64,000 bases of DNA from Apostichopus japonicus (lineage: Eukaryota; Echinodermata; Holothuroidea; Aspidochirotida; Stichopodidae), in NCBI RefSeq assembly GCF_037975245.1, contig NC_092570.1:11883001-11947000 (forward strand), read 5' to 3'. Under the pieces are notes generated by a model. It was not told the DNA's origin. It worked only from the letters and a program-made list of their open reading frames with translations, and did not search any database. A program made the position numbers and the translations under genes. Of this stretch, positions 11,658 through 24,668 are shown one piece after another; the first letter of the stretch is position 1; every line of letters starts with the position of its first letter.

Positions 11658-14370
11658 CTGAGGAAAGAGACCAGACAGTAAGATTAATTAATGTCATACA
11701 CTGGTACTAAACCTCAAAAAACAAAGTCAACATGGAAACAGTTTAATAAGAAAATTACACATTCAGACTAATGTGGGAAAAGCAAAGAACATTAAAAATT
11801 GTAGCTTTTCATCTGAGTTATGAGAACGTCTTTACAAAATGAAACATGCAGGAACATACACTTTAGCAAATGTCAATCACTGCTGACTTGCACTTTGTGT
11901 AAACTTGAGGCTGGGTTAATAGTCTATGGCATTATACTTGAGAGAGAGCAAAAGAATACAAAGTAAACTCATGAAATGGCTAAAGTAAGAGTAAGGAGGT
12001 GTTAGGTCAATCTTAGATATAAAACCTACTGAAACATACTAGGAGGTTGTATGCACATAGTCATATGTGAAATAGTTGAATGGCTTTGTAGGTTATGGTG
12101 TTAATTCAAATAAAAAGTTTAAATTATTTGGGATTGCAGGCCATTTCACATTGACTATGGCTTCATTCAATCCCCCATCCCCTCCCCCAAACACATAGGA
12201 CCCAATGTATCTTTAATGCTCATCAATTTTAAGTTGCCTTTCATATATTATTTCGGACATTGTACATTCTTTATTTTTAATAGCACAAACCTTTCTACTG
12301 AAATTGCAAAATGCATATTCATTAACCGATATCTCACTGTTTTCTGTATTATCTATCATGTAGTGATACAGGACCAAGTATAAAGATATAAAGTTAAGTC
12401 ATACATCTATATTATAACATACATAGATCTACCAGATACAACAGGAAAACCAGCTTCAAGCCAGATTTTACTGTATTGCATTTCATTTAACACCCTGCAT
12501 CTTCCCTCAGTCAATAACTAAATTTACAAGAAAACAATCAGTTAAGTTAAGTAAGAAAAAATAAACGACAGCAAGTTAATAACACATACAAGCTCAGAAA
12601 AAGAAACTTTGCTCTGTTAAATTAAATGTCTGTGGAGATCAATTTGAGGATAGACTGCTCTCTTCCTCGACAGAGTGTCTGGGATTCAAAATGGACTTAA
12701 CAGTTTTTCTGTAAGGATGAGGAATGAATGGATGAAGGATGGTGTTACTTGATCCTCCCAGTGAGGGTACCAGTACTCCCAGCAAGGAGTTACAGTCTCC
12801 AGTATTACTTCAAGTAGTCTTCTCTATCACATGTCTTCTTTAACATCTGATGGTAACATGTCCAGTCTTGCAAATAAGATGAACACAAGTGATACTGCCA
12901 TGTGCAGTGCACACTCGATCATCAGTGGGAATGTTTCAGAAATCGTCAATTCATTGGGCTATTTTAGTGGCAAAAGATGCTAAAGAAACCACCACGCTCA
13001 TTCTCAAGAGGGTTTGGTTAACAACAACTGTGGGAAATTACATTCAGCTGAACAGAATTATGTTAAAATTCAAAGAAATCTTGCGACCTTGAAAGCTTAC
13101 AATAGGATCCATTTATACATAATGTGTGTGATCTTTATGATCAGCATAATGAGGGTCAATAGTGATAACCAGAACATTACTTGCTTTTCTCTCTCTTGAA
13201 TACCTTCTGACATATTTCTCAGGTTGATAAAAATACCTAATCCATACTCCATCTGAGGTGAGGTTTTGACAATAACTGATAACCACTTAAAAGGCCTGTT
13301 CTAAACTTTTCATTTAAAATTTAACAAAAGAAGAGCATGTTAAAAAATATTAATATATATTCATTGTTTGCTTTACATTCATGGCAGTTCTTTAAGAACA
13401 CTAATTGCATCTGAAGATTGCTTTGGTTCCAGGTACTCTTGAAGCACTTCCTATCAAGATGATGTTACTTTATCTATCAAAACAGGGATGAGATTACCTA
13501 AGTTAAAAAAAGAAAACCAACAAAGTAAATATCCCAAAGAAGCCCTTGGGTATCTTATAGAAACTTCCATTTTCCAGAACAAGCAGCAATCAGAATACAA
13601 ATGTTCAGTTACATGATTTGCTAGGGTTTTAATCTGAAGTTAGAATGGAATTATTTTCCAAATATTGAAAATACCCCAGGGTTTACACGTCAAAATGGCA
13701 AAACTGTCTGATTCTATCCAGCAATAAATACTTAATTTGAAATGAAAAGGAAGATTAGAGATGTAACCTCAAGAAGATATTATAAAAATGTTTCAATATA
13801 AACAAAAAAGGTTAAAATAGCAGCACTAACCAAGGGTGGCATAAAACTGAGAGAAACTATTGCCTCCAACAATAAATTGTACCTATCTGAACAATGAAAT
13901 TCTTTACACAGATTCTATAGTAATTGTTCATTCCTCTTGTAACACAGCTACTGTAGATGGTTCCCCCTGCTCATGAAAACAGCATCAAAATGACAGTCTT
14001 ATGTAATGACGTTTTTTTCTTTCCATGTAAGCTCATGTCACTCCTCAGAGATGTTATTGCTACATAAATGCATCATTATTGTAAGTATACTGATCTTCAT
14101 AAGATTTAGTCATACTTACTAGTGAAGGCATCTATACACGCCGAGGCATAAACTCACATAGGACATACACTCATATAGGAAGGCAAGCACTCACATAGGA
14201 CTTTTCTTTGTTGGCCTCACAACCTCAACTGTGGTTTCAGTTTTTTTAATCACAGCTGAGTTCAAAGGCAGTATATATATTAAATTACAGATGGTGCAAG
14301 TAAAATTAAATGTGCACAGTTTATAAACATTAGCTCATGATTAACATACTGGACTAAGCTAGCTGATGAC
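11658..14370. other. Intronic sequence before the 31-bp array
   Basis: AT-rich intron sequence. A small imperfect repeat of 'actcacataggac'-like phrases lies at about 14150-14200. No exon with matching phase was found, and the SCHIP1 phases on both sides join without one. Confidence 0.6.
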
Positions 14371-17300
14371 TAGCTGACAAATTGTAGTACTCAGACATTA
14401 TTAGCTGACAAATTGTAGTACTCAGACATTATTAGCTGACAAATTCTAGTACTCAGACATTATTAGCTGACAAGTTGTAGTACTCAGACATTATTAGCTG
14501 ACTTACTCAGACATAATAAGCTGACAAATTGTAGTACTCAGACATTATTAGCTGACAAATTGTAGTACTCAGACATTATAAGCTGACAAATTGTAGTACT
14601 CAGACATTATTAGCTGACAAATTGTAGTACTCAGACATAAAAAGCTGACAAATTGTAGTACTCATACATTATTAGCTGACAAATTGTAGTACTCAGACAT
14701 TATTAGCTGACAAATTGTAGTACTCAGACATTATTAGCTGACAAATTGTAGTACTCAGACATTATAAGCTGACAAATTGTAGTACTCAGACATTATTAGC
14801 TGACAAATTGTAGTACTCAGACATTATTAGCTGACAAATTGTAGTACTCAGACATTATTAGCTGACAAATTATAGTACTCAGACATTATTAGCTGACAAA
14901 TTGTAGTACTCAGACATTATTAGCTGACAAATTGTAGTACTCAGACATTATTAGCTGACAAATTGTAGTACTCAGACATTATTAGCTGACAAATTGTAGT
15001 ACTCAGACATTATAAGCTGACAAATTGTAGTACTCAGACATTATTAGCTGACAAATTGAAGTACTCAGACATTATTAGCTGACAAATTGTAGTACTCAGA
15101 CATTATTAGCTGACAAAGTGTAGTACTCAGACACTATTAGCTGACAAAGTGTAGTACTCAGACATTATTAGCTGAAAAATTGTAGTACTCAGACACTATT
15201 AGCTGACAAAGTGTAGTACTCAGACATAATAAGCTGACAAATTGTAGTACATTATTAGCTGACAAAGTGTAGTACTCAGACATTATTAGCTGACAAGTTG
15301 TAGTACTCATACATTATAAGCTGACAAATTCTAGTACTCAGACATAATAAGCTGACAAATTGTAGTACTTAGGCATTATTAGCTGACAAATTCTAGTACT
15401 CAGACATTATTAGCTGACAAATTGTAGTACTCAGACATTATTAGCTGACAAATTCTAGTACTCAGACATTATTAGCTGACAAGTTGTAGTACTCATACAT
15501 TATAAGCTGACAAATTCTAGTACTCAGACATTATTAGCTGACAAATTGTAGTACTCAGACATTATTAGCTGACAAGTTGTAGTACTCAGACATAATAAGC
15601 TGACAAATTCTAGTACTCAGACATAATAAGCTGACAAATTGTAGTACTTAGGCATTATTAGCTGACAAATTCTAGTACTCAGACATTATTAGCTGACAAA
15701 TTCTAGTACTCAGACATTATTAGCTGACAAATTCTAGTACTCAGACATTATTAGCTGACAAGTTGTAGTACTCATACATTATAAGCTGACAAATTCTAGT
15801 ACTCAGACATTATTAGCTGACAAATTGTAGTACTCAGACATTATAAGCTGACAAATTGTAGTACTCAGACATAATAAGCTGACAAATTGTAGTACATTTT
15901 TAGCTGACAAAGTGTAGTACTCAGACATTATTAGCTGACAAATTGTAGTACTCAGACATTATTAGCTGACTTACTCAGACATAATAAGCTGACAAATTGT
16001 AGTACTTAGGCATTATTAGCTGACAAATTGTAGTACTCAGACATTATTAGCTGACAAAGTGTAGTACTCAGACACTATTAGCTGACAAAGTGTAGTACTC
16101 AGACATTATTAGCTGACAAATTGTAGTACTCATACATTATTAGCTGACAAGTTGTAGTACTCAGACATTATAAGCTGACTTACTCAGACATAATAAGCTG
16201 ACAAATTGTAGTACTTAGGCATTATTAGCTGACAAATTGTAGTACTCAGACATTATTAGCTGACAAATTATAGTACTCAGACATTATTAGCTGACAAATT
16301 GTAGCACTCAGACATTATTAGCTGTCAAATTGTAGTACTTAGGCATTATTAGCTGACAAATTGTAGTACGCAGACATTATTAGCTGACAAATTCTAGTAC
16401 GCATACAATATTAGCTGACAAGTTGTAGTACTCAGACATTATTAGCTGACTTACTCAGAAATAATAAGCTGACAAATTGTAGTACTTAGGCATTATTAGC
16501 TGACAAATTGTAGTACTCAGACATTATTAGCTGACAAATTGTAGTACTCAGACATTATTAGCTGACAAATTCTAGTACTCAGACATTATTAGCTGACAAA
16601 TTGTAGTACTCAGACATTATTAGCTGTCAAATTGTAGTACTTAGGCATTATTAGCTGACAAATTGTAGTACTCAGACATTATTAGCTGACAAATTGTAGT
16701 ACTCAGACATTATTAGCTGACAAGTTGTAGTACTCAGACATTATTAGCTGACTTACTCAGAAATAATAAGCTGACAAATTGTAGTACTTAGGCATTATTA
16801 GCTGACAAATTGTAGTACTCAGACATTATTAGCTGACAAATTGTAGTACTCAGAAATTATTAGCTGACAAATTGTAGTACTCAGACATTATTAGCTGACA
16901 AATTGTAGTACTCAGACATTATTAGCTGAAAAATTGTAGTACTCAGACATTATTAGCTGAAAAATTCTAGTACTCAGACATTATTAGCTGACAAATTGTA
17001 GTACTCAGACATTATTAGCTGACAAATTCTAGTACTCAGACATTATAAGCTGACAAATTGTAGTACTCAGACATTATTAGCTGACAAATTCTAGTACTCA
17101 GACATTATTAGCTGACAAATTGTAGTACTCAGACATTATTAGCTGACAAAGTGTAGTACTCAGACACTATTAGCTGACAAAGTGTAGTACTCAGACATTA
17201 TTAGCTGACAAATTGTAGTACTCAGACACTATTAGCTGACAAATTCTAGTACTCAGACATTATTAGCTGACAAATTCTAGTACTCAGACATTATTAGCTG

Positions 17301-20300
17301 ACAAATTCTAGTACTCAGACATTATTAGCTGACAAATTCTAGTACTCAGACATTCTTAGCTGACAAATTCTAGTACTCAGACATTATTAGCTGACAAATT
17401 CTAGTACTCAGACATTATTAGCTGACAAATTGTAGTACTCAGACATTATTAGCTGACAAGTTGTAGTACTCATACATTATAAGCTGACAAATTCTAGTAC
17501 TCAGACATTATTAGCTGAAAAATTGTAGTACTCAGACATTATTAGCTGACAAATTCTAGTACTCAGACATTATTAGCTGACAAATTGTAGTACTCAGACA
17601 TTATTAGCTGACAAGTTGTAGTACTCATACATTATAAGCTGACAAATTCTAGTACTCAGACATAATAAGCTGACAAATTGTAGTACTTAGGCATTATTAG
17701 CTGACAAATTCTAGTACTCAGACATTATTAGCTGACAAATTCTAGTACTCAGACATTATTAGCTGACAAATTCTAGTACTCAGACATTATTAGCTGACAA
17801 GTTGTAGTACTCATACATTATAAGCTGACAAATTCTAGTACTCAGACATTATTAGCTGACAAATTGTAGTACTCAGACATTATTAGCTGACAAGTTGTAG
17901 TACTCAGACATAATAAGCTGACAAATTCTAGTACTCAGACATAATAAGCTGACAAATTGTAGTACTTAGGCATTTTTAGCTGACAAATTCTAGTACTCAG
18001 ACATTATTAGCTGACAAATTCTAGTACTCAGACATTATTAGCTGACAAGTTGTAGTACTCATACATTATAAGCTGACAATTTCAAGTACTCAGACATTAT
18101 TAGCTGACAAATTGTAGTACTCAGACATTATAAGCTGACAAATTGTAGTACTCAGACATAATAAGCTGACAAATTGTAGTACATTATTAGCTGACAAAGT
18201 GTAGTACTCAGACATTATTAGCTGACAAATTGTAGTACTCAGACATTATTAGCTGACTTACTCAGACATAATAAGCTGACAAAGTGTAGTACTCAGACAT
18301 TATTAGCTGACAAATTCTAGTACTCAGACATTATTAGCTGACAAAGTGTAGTACTCAGACATTATTAGCTGACAAATTGTAGTACTCAGACATTATTAGC
18401 TGACAAATTGTAGTACTCAGACATTATTAGCTGACAAATTCTAGTACTCAGACATTATTAGCTGACAAATTGTAGTACTCAGACATTATTAGCTGACAAA
18501 TTCTAGTACTCAGACATTATAAGCTGACAAATTGTAGTACTCAGACATTATTAGCTGACAAATTGTAGTACTCAGATATTATTAGCTGACAAATTGTAGT
18601 ACTCAGACATTATTAGCTGACAAAGTGTAGTACTCAGACACTATAAGCTGACAAATTCTAGTACTCAGACATTATTAGCTGACAAATTGTAGTACTCAGA
18701 CACTATTAGCTGACAAAGTGTAGTACTCAGACATTATTAGCTGACAAATTGTAGTACTCAGACATTATTAGCTGACAAATTGTAGTATTCAGACATTATT
18801 AGCTGACAAATTCTAGTACTCAGACATTATTAGCTGACAAATTCTAGTACTCAGACATTATTAGCTGACAAATTCTAGTACTCAGACATTATTAGCTGAC
18901 AAATTGTAGTACTCAGACATTATTAGCTGACAAGTTGTAGTACTCATACATTATAAGCTGACAAATTGTAGTACTCAGACATTATTAGCTGAAAAATTGT
19001 AGTACTCAGACATTATTAGCTGACAAATTCTAGTACTCAGACATTATTAGCTGACAAATTGTAGTACTCAGACATTATTAGCTGACAAGTTGTAGTACTC
19101 ATACATTATAAGCTGACAAATTCTAGTACTCAGACATAATAAGCTGACAAATTGTAGTACTTAGGCATTATTAGCTGACAAATTCTAGTACTCAGACATT
19201 ATTAGCTGACAAATTGTAGTACTCAGACATTATTAGCTGACAAATTCTAGTACTCAGACATTATTAGCTGACAAGTTGTAGTACTCATACATTATAAGCT
19301 GACAAATTCTAGTACTCAGACATTATTAGCTGACAAATTGTAGTACTCAGACATTATTAGCTGACAAGTTGTAGTACTCAGACATAATAAGCTGACAAAT
19401 TCTAGTACTCAGACATAATAAGCTGACAAATTGTAGTACTTAGGCATTATTAGCTGACAAATTCTAGTACTCAGACATTATTAGCTGACAAATTCTAGTA
19501 CTCAGACATTATTAGCTGACAAATTCTAGTACTCAGACATTATTAGCTGACAAGTTGTAGTACTCATACATTATAAGCTGACAAATTCTAGTACTCAGAC
19601 ATTATTAGCTGACAAATTGTAGTATTCAGACATTATAAGCTGACAAATTGTAGTACTCAGACATAATAAGCTGACAAATTGTAGTACATTATTAGCTGAC
19701 AAAGTGTAGTACTCAGACATTATTAGCTGACAAATTGTAGTACTCAGACATTATTAGCTGACTTACTCAGACATAATAAGCTGACAAATTGTAGTACTTA
19801 GGCATTATTAGCTGACAAATTGTAGTACTCAGACATTATTAGCTGACAAAGTGTAGTACTCAGACACTATTAGCTGACAAAGTGTAGTACTCAGACATTA
19901 TTAGCTGACAAATTGTAGTACTCATACATTATTAGCTGACAAGTTGTAGTACTCAGACATTATAAGCTGACTTACTCAGACATAATAAGCTGACAAATTG
20001 TAGTACTTAGGCATTATTAGCTGACAAATTGTAGTACTCAGACATTATTAGCTGACAAATTATAGTACTCAGACATTATTAGCTGACAAATTGTAGCACT
20101 CAGACATTATTAGCTGTCAAATTGTAGTACTTAGGCATTATTAGCTGACAAATTGTAGTACGCAGACATTATTAGCTGACAAATTGTAGTACTCATACAT
20201 TATTAGCTGACAAGTTGTAGTACTCAGACATTATTAGCTGACTTACTCAGAAATAATAAGCTGACAAATTGTAGTACTTAGGCATTATTAGCTGACAAAT

Positions 20301-21394
20301 TGTAGTACTCAGACATTATTAGCTGACAAATTGTAGTACTCAGACATTATTAGCTGACAAATTCTAGTACTCAGACATTATTAGCTGACAAATTGTAGTA
20401 CTCAGACATTATTAGCTGTCAAATTGTAGTACTTAGGCATTATTAGCTGACAAATTGTAGTACTCAGACATTATTAGCTGACAAATTGTAGTACTCAGAC
20501 ATTATTAGCTGACAAGTTGTAGTACTCAGACATTATTAGCTGACTTACTCAGAAATAATAAGCTGACAAATTGTAGTACTTAGGCATTATTAGCTGACAA
20601 ATTGTAGTACTCAGACATTATTAGCTGACAAATTGTAGTACTCAGACATTATTAGCTGACAAATTGTAGTACTCAGACATTATTAGCTGACAAATTGTAG
20701 TACTCAGACATTATTAGCTGACAAATTGTAGTACTCAGACATTATTAGCTGAAAAATTGTAGTACTCAGACATTATTAGCTGACAAATTGTAGTACTCAG
20801 ACATTATTAGCTGACAAATTCTAGTACTCAGACATTATTAGCTGACAAATTCTAGTACTCAGACATTATTAGCTGACAAATTCTAGTACTCAGACATTAT
20901 TAGCTGACAAATTCTAGTACTCAGACACTATTAGCTGACAAATTCTAGTACTCAGACATTATTAGCTGAAAAATTGTAGTACTCAGACATTATTAGCTGA
21001 CAAATTCTAGTACTCAGACACTATTAGCTGACAAATTGTAGTACTCATACATTATTAGCTGTCAAGTTGTAGTACTCAGACATTATTAGCTGACAAATTG
21101 TAGTACTCAGACATTATAAGCTGACAAATTCTAGTACTCAGACATTATTAGCTGAAAAAGTCTAGTACTCAGACATTATTAGCTGACAAATTCTAGTCCT
21201 CAGACATTATTAGCTGACAAATTCTAGTACTCAGACATTATAAGCTGACAAATTGTAGTACTCAGACATAATAAGCTGACAAATTGTAGTACTTAGGCAT
21301 TATCAGCTGAAAAATTGTAGTACTCAGACATTATTAGCTGACAAATTGTAGTACTCAGACACTATTAGCTGACAAATTGTAGTACTCAGACATT
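14371..21394. repeat. 7-kb satellite array of a 31-bp unit with higher-order duplication
   Basis: About 225 tandem copies of a 31-bp unit, beginning AGCTGACAAATTGTAGTACT and ending CAGACATTATT. Variants recur: TTCTAG for TTGTAG, 'acttaggc' for 'actcagac', 'ataataagc', AAGTG, and shortened units (agctgacttactcagac; gtagtacattattagc). Shared variant strings show long duplications at offsets of 3792 bp and 1474 bp. The array is in the intron between the DWE-box exon and the signature exon. There are no spacers and no cas genes, so it is not CRISPR. Confidence 0.98.
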
Positions 21395-21589
21395 TCACAG
21401 AATTAAAATTTGATCTTGTGTGCTGGCATCAAGAATAACTCTCATAATTTGAGGTGATTTCTAAGTAAGTGATAAACTATCTTACAAAAACTTTAGTATG
21501 AAAGCAAACTGTATGAGAAAGAAATACTTTAAATTGTCAATAAGCAAATCATTAAATACTGACAGAGCAGACTAGAATAAAAGGCTAGA

Positions 21590-22990
21590 TGCTGACCTCA
21601 AATAACCTTTGACGTTCACAGAAAAGAAAGAGATTCTTGTACACAATAAGAATGCATTTAAATACAAAATATGAAGTTCAAGATTGTTATCAAATCCATT
21701 TAATCCAATTAGTATCATTAAAAAGTATTGATTAGTCCGGACGACACCTTTGACAGGTTTTTGATTTCAACTGCCACACACACATCTGTTGCTAGGTACA
21801 GTTGTAAACGTAAAGTAAAATTAACTTTTTTTTCACAGCAACATGATACATGATACACAATCAATGATATTTGGATCCCATTTTTCCATATCAAACTGGC
21901 ATCCAGCAGCAACAACTGGAAACAAGATATTTATGCAACATTCCAAGTCCTTTATATGTTTGTTGAAGATTATGCAAGAGAGTGCAAAATTTACAACACA
22001 GTGTCACTTAATCAGCTGATCCACTCACTAATGTACCTTAACACATTTACACAATTGACATAGCTGTATTGCAGTACTGATGTGTTCTCATTGACTCTGT
22101 CACCACTCTTGGAACACTTTCTCTTTAAGCACATATAAGGGTAACATCAATTGTTACCAGAATGCTAAATACATTGAGGTTTTTATGACTTCTGCTTGTT
22201 CTCCAGTAATAGTTTTATAATATAAATGGTTTGAACCACTATTTTACACTATGGCATAATAAACACAGGTCAGTCTACTAGACGTGGCAATACACACCTC
22301 CACCAAAGCAATGGGATCTTGCACTCAATGTGATGAATCCACACACCAAAGAATGAGAAATATCTATGATTCCTACATTGAGATATCATGTTTAAGGTTT
22401 GCAGGGCTTGACCTCTGATGACCTCAACTAACCTTTGACCAGGTACACAAACAACAACAGGATTCTTGTATTCAATATGGCAAATCCATATACCATGTAT
22501 GAAACATATCCATTATTTCTACAATGAGATATCATGTTTAAAAGGTTTTCAATGTTTGATTGCTGGTGACCCAGATGACCTTTGACCTCCAAAACAATCA
22601 AATACTTCTATTCAATATAATGCATCCACATGCCAAGTATGCAAGTATCCATGCTTCCTAACTTGAGTATTGAGTTTACAATGTTTTCAATATTTGACCT
22701 CTGGTGACCTCATATGACCTTTGACCTAATAAAAACTATAGGGTTCTTCTACTCAATATGATGCATACACATGTCAAGTATGAAATGAATTCATATTTCC
22801 TATCATGAGATATTGTGTTTGCAAAGTTTTTAGCATTTGATGTCTGGTGACATCAGTTAACCTTTGACCTCCTCCATAACCAATAGGGTTCTTCTACTCA
22901 CTATAATGCATCCACATATCAAGTATGAAAGTTCCAATGCTTCCTAACTTGAGATATCATGTTTGCAAGTTTTTTTCACAGTTTGACCAC
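21590..22990. repeat. Cluster of DR1-containing dispersed repeat copies
   Basis: Several diverged, head-to-tail copies of the same repeat as at 9.4 kb, each about 140-160 bp in the stretch 22390-22990. Recurring phrases are 'tgacctttgacctcc', 'agggttcttctactcaat', 'catccacat..caagtatga' and 'gagatatcatgttt'. Perfect TGACCTTTGACCT occurs at 22576-22588 and 22715-22727; a one-mismatch version lies near 22859. The cluster ends about 60 bp from the large SCHIP1 exon. Confidence 0.8.
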
Positions 22991-23050
22991 AATCATGATT
23001 GCATAGGTTTCTCTTGTCATCCAAACCAAAAAGGAACAAAAAGTACATAC

Positions 23051-23946
23051 CTGCCTGGGACTTTGCTGAGAGGGCATCTCTTCAATATTTTGTTTCTTGT
23101 TTTTCTCTTCGATTTCCATTTTGGCTAAATGTCTTTCTAAGGATTCCCAATCCAAGACAGGCATAGTCACATCTCCATCACTTTGGGTGGGGTTTGTCCC
23201 TTGCACCCCATCACAGGTGGGGCACATATCCTTCACTTTGGAAACTTCAACTTTTGGAAAGTTTGACTGTGCAGAATTGGATGAGCTGCTAGTACTATGG
23301 TTCATTAATTGTGAATGGTTTGTTGTGTCTGATTCCACACCACCACATGAAACCTTTCCAATCCTCACTTCTGGCTTTATTTCCTCAACTTTTCGCTTGT
23401 CTAATGGGTTTGTCATATTTTCTCTGTCTGATGTTGTATAATATTGCAATGAGTTTGAAATGTTATTTCTACCATCCTGCAGGCTTTTCAAGTTTGCATT
23501 CAAGTCACTTCCATATTTATTGGAGTCCTCTAATGTAGTTCTTTTACCCCCAATTAGCATGCTACCATCACCTCCATCTGGACTGTTCATCTGAGGACTT
23601 TTTCCTCTTCTTAATGAGATTTCAGGTCTCTCATGGTGTTCAATTTTATCGCTATCCCACTCTGGGGTTGTAACCTCACTTGATCCACCGTAATAATCAC
23701 TTTCATCTTCTTCAGACTCCAGTGCTTTTTCACCCAGAATTTGTTCCTCCATGGTGGCAAATTCTTCAGCTAAGCTAAGTCTGTTACAGTTTAGTTTTCC
23801 CCTTCCCCTAGAAGGCGTTTCTGGAGAGGCATCAGCTGATAGCTGGCAGTGGTCAATCTCAAGGTCACTTCCAAGGTCACTGACAGCATAGACAGGACTT
23901 TTAGAATTCATCCTCTTACTCATAGTGTTCTGAGCTGTTTGGGAAC
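23051..23946 (-). CDS. IQCJ-SCHIP1: IQCJ-SCHIP1-like gene, large acidic exon with SCHIP1 DWE box
   Basis: The largest exon, 896 bp (2 bases plus 298 codons), with acceptor attttcag and donor gtatgt. Most of the peptide is low-complexity, acidic and Ser/Asn-rich (ESEEDESDYYGGSSEV; LMNHSTSSSSNSAQSNF) and probably disordered. Near the C-terminal end, PVLDWESLERHLAKMEIEE matches the SCHIP1 segment containing MDWEALEKHLAGLQ. It ends in phase 0 and joins VQKNSR of the next exon. A short CxxC stretch (DMCPTCDGV) is present but has no partner cysteines, so I do not call a zinc finger. In human SCHIP1 the corresponding region is also long, acidic and poorly conserved outside the DWE box. Confidence 0.9.
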
Positions 23947-24230
23947 CTGAAAATTTACACAAATAAAATCAACACACTGAATATGCCTTAAGCATCATGA
24001 ACATTTCACTAAAATATATCATACATGAAACAGTGGTAATAAACAGTAGAGACAGGTGGGATATAGGGATGAGAAAAATCATACAGTGATTGTAAATAGT
24101 GTCAGGGATGGTTGGCAATAATCACACATGATTGAAAGTAGGAAGGTGAGAGGTGGGTTGGCTTGGTTGTGACAAATCAAACAGTGCTGACAGAAAGTGG
24201 TGCAAAATGACTGTGGTTAAGTGGGAAGAG

Positions 24231-24668
24231 GATGGGATGGTTGGGAGGATTGATATGCCATACACTACTAAACTCTTGAAAGGGGATGGGATGGTTGGGA
24301 GGAGTGATATACCATACACTACTAAACTCTTGAAAGGGGATGGGATGGTTGGGAGGAGTGATATACCATACACTACTAAACTCTTGAAAGGGGATGGGAT
24401 GGTTGGGAGGAGTGATATACCATACACTACTAAACTCTTGAAAGGGGATGGGATGATTCGGGGGAGTGATATACCATACACTACTAAACTCTTGAAAGGG
24501 GATGGATGGTTGGGAGGAGTGATATACCATACACTACTAAACTCTTGAAAGGGGATGGGATGGTTGGGAGGAGTGATATACCATACACTACTAAACTCTT
24601 GAAAGGGGATGGGATGGTTGGGAGGGGTGATATACCATACACTACTAAACTCTTGAAGGGGATGGGGA
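24231..24668. repeat. 54-bp minisatellite (about 8 units)
   Basis: Eight units of 54 bp, beginning GATGGGATGGTTGGGAGGAG and including 'atataccatacactactaaa', with a few single-base changes and one 1-bp deletion near 24504. It lies just upstream of the large SCHIP1 exon in the preceding intron. Open frames of 117-184 codons over it exist only because 54 is divisible by three. Confidence 0.97.

Noticed and set aside
14371-21394. CRISPR array
   Set aside because: Repeats are contiguous 31-bp units with no spacers, in animal intronic DNA without cas genes.
23051-23946. Zinc finger at DMCPTCDGV in the large SCHIP1 exon
   Set aside because: Only one CxxC pair and no second metal-binding pair nearby.
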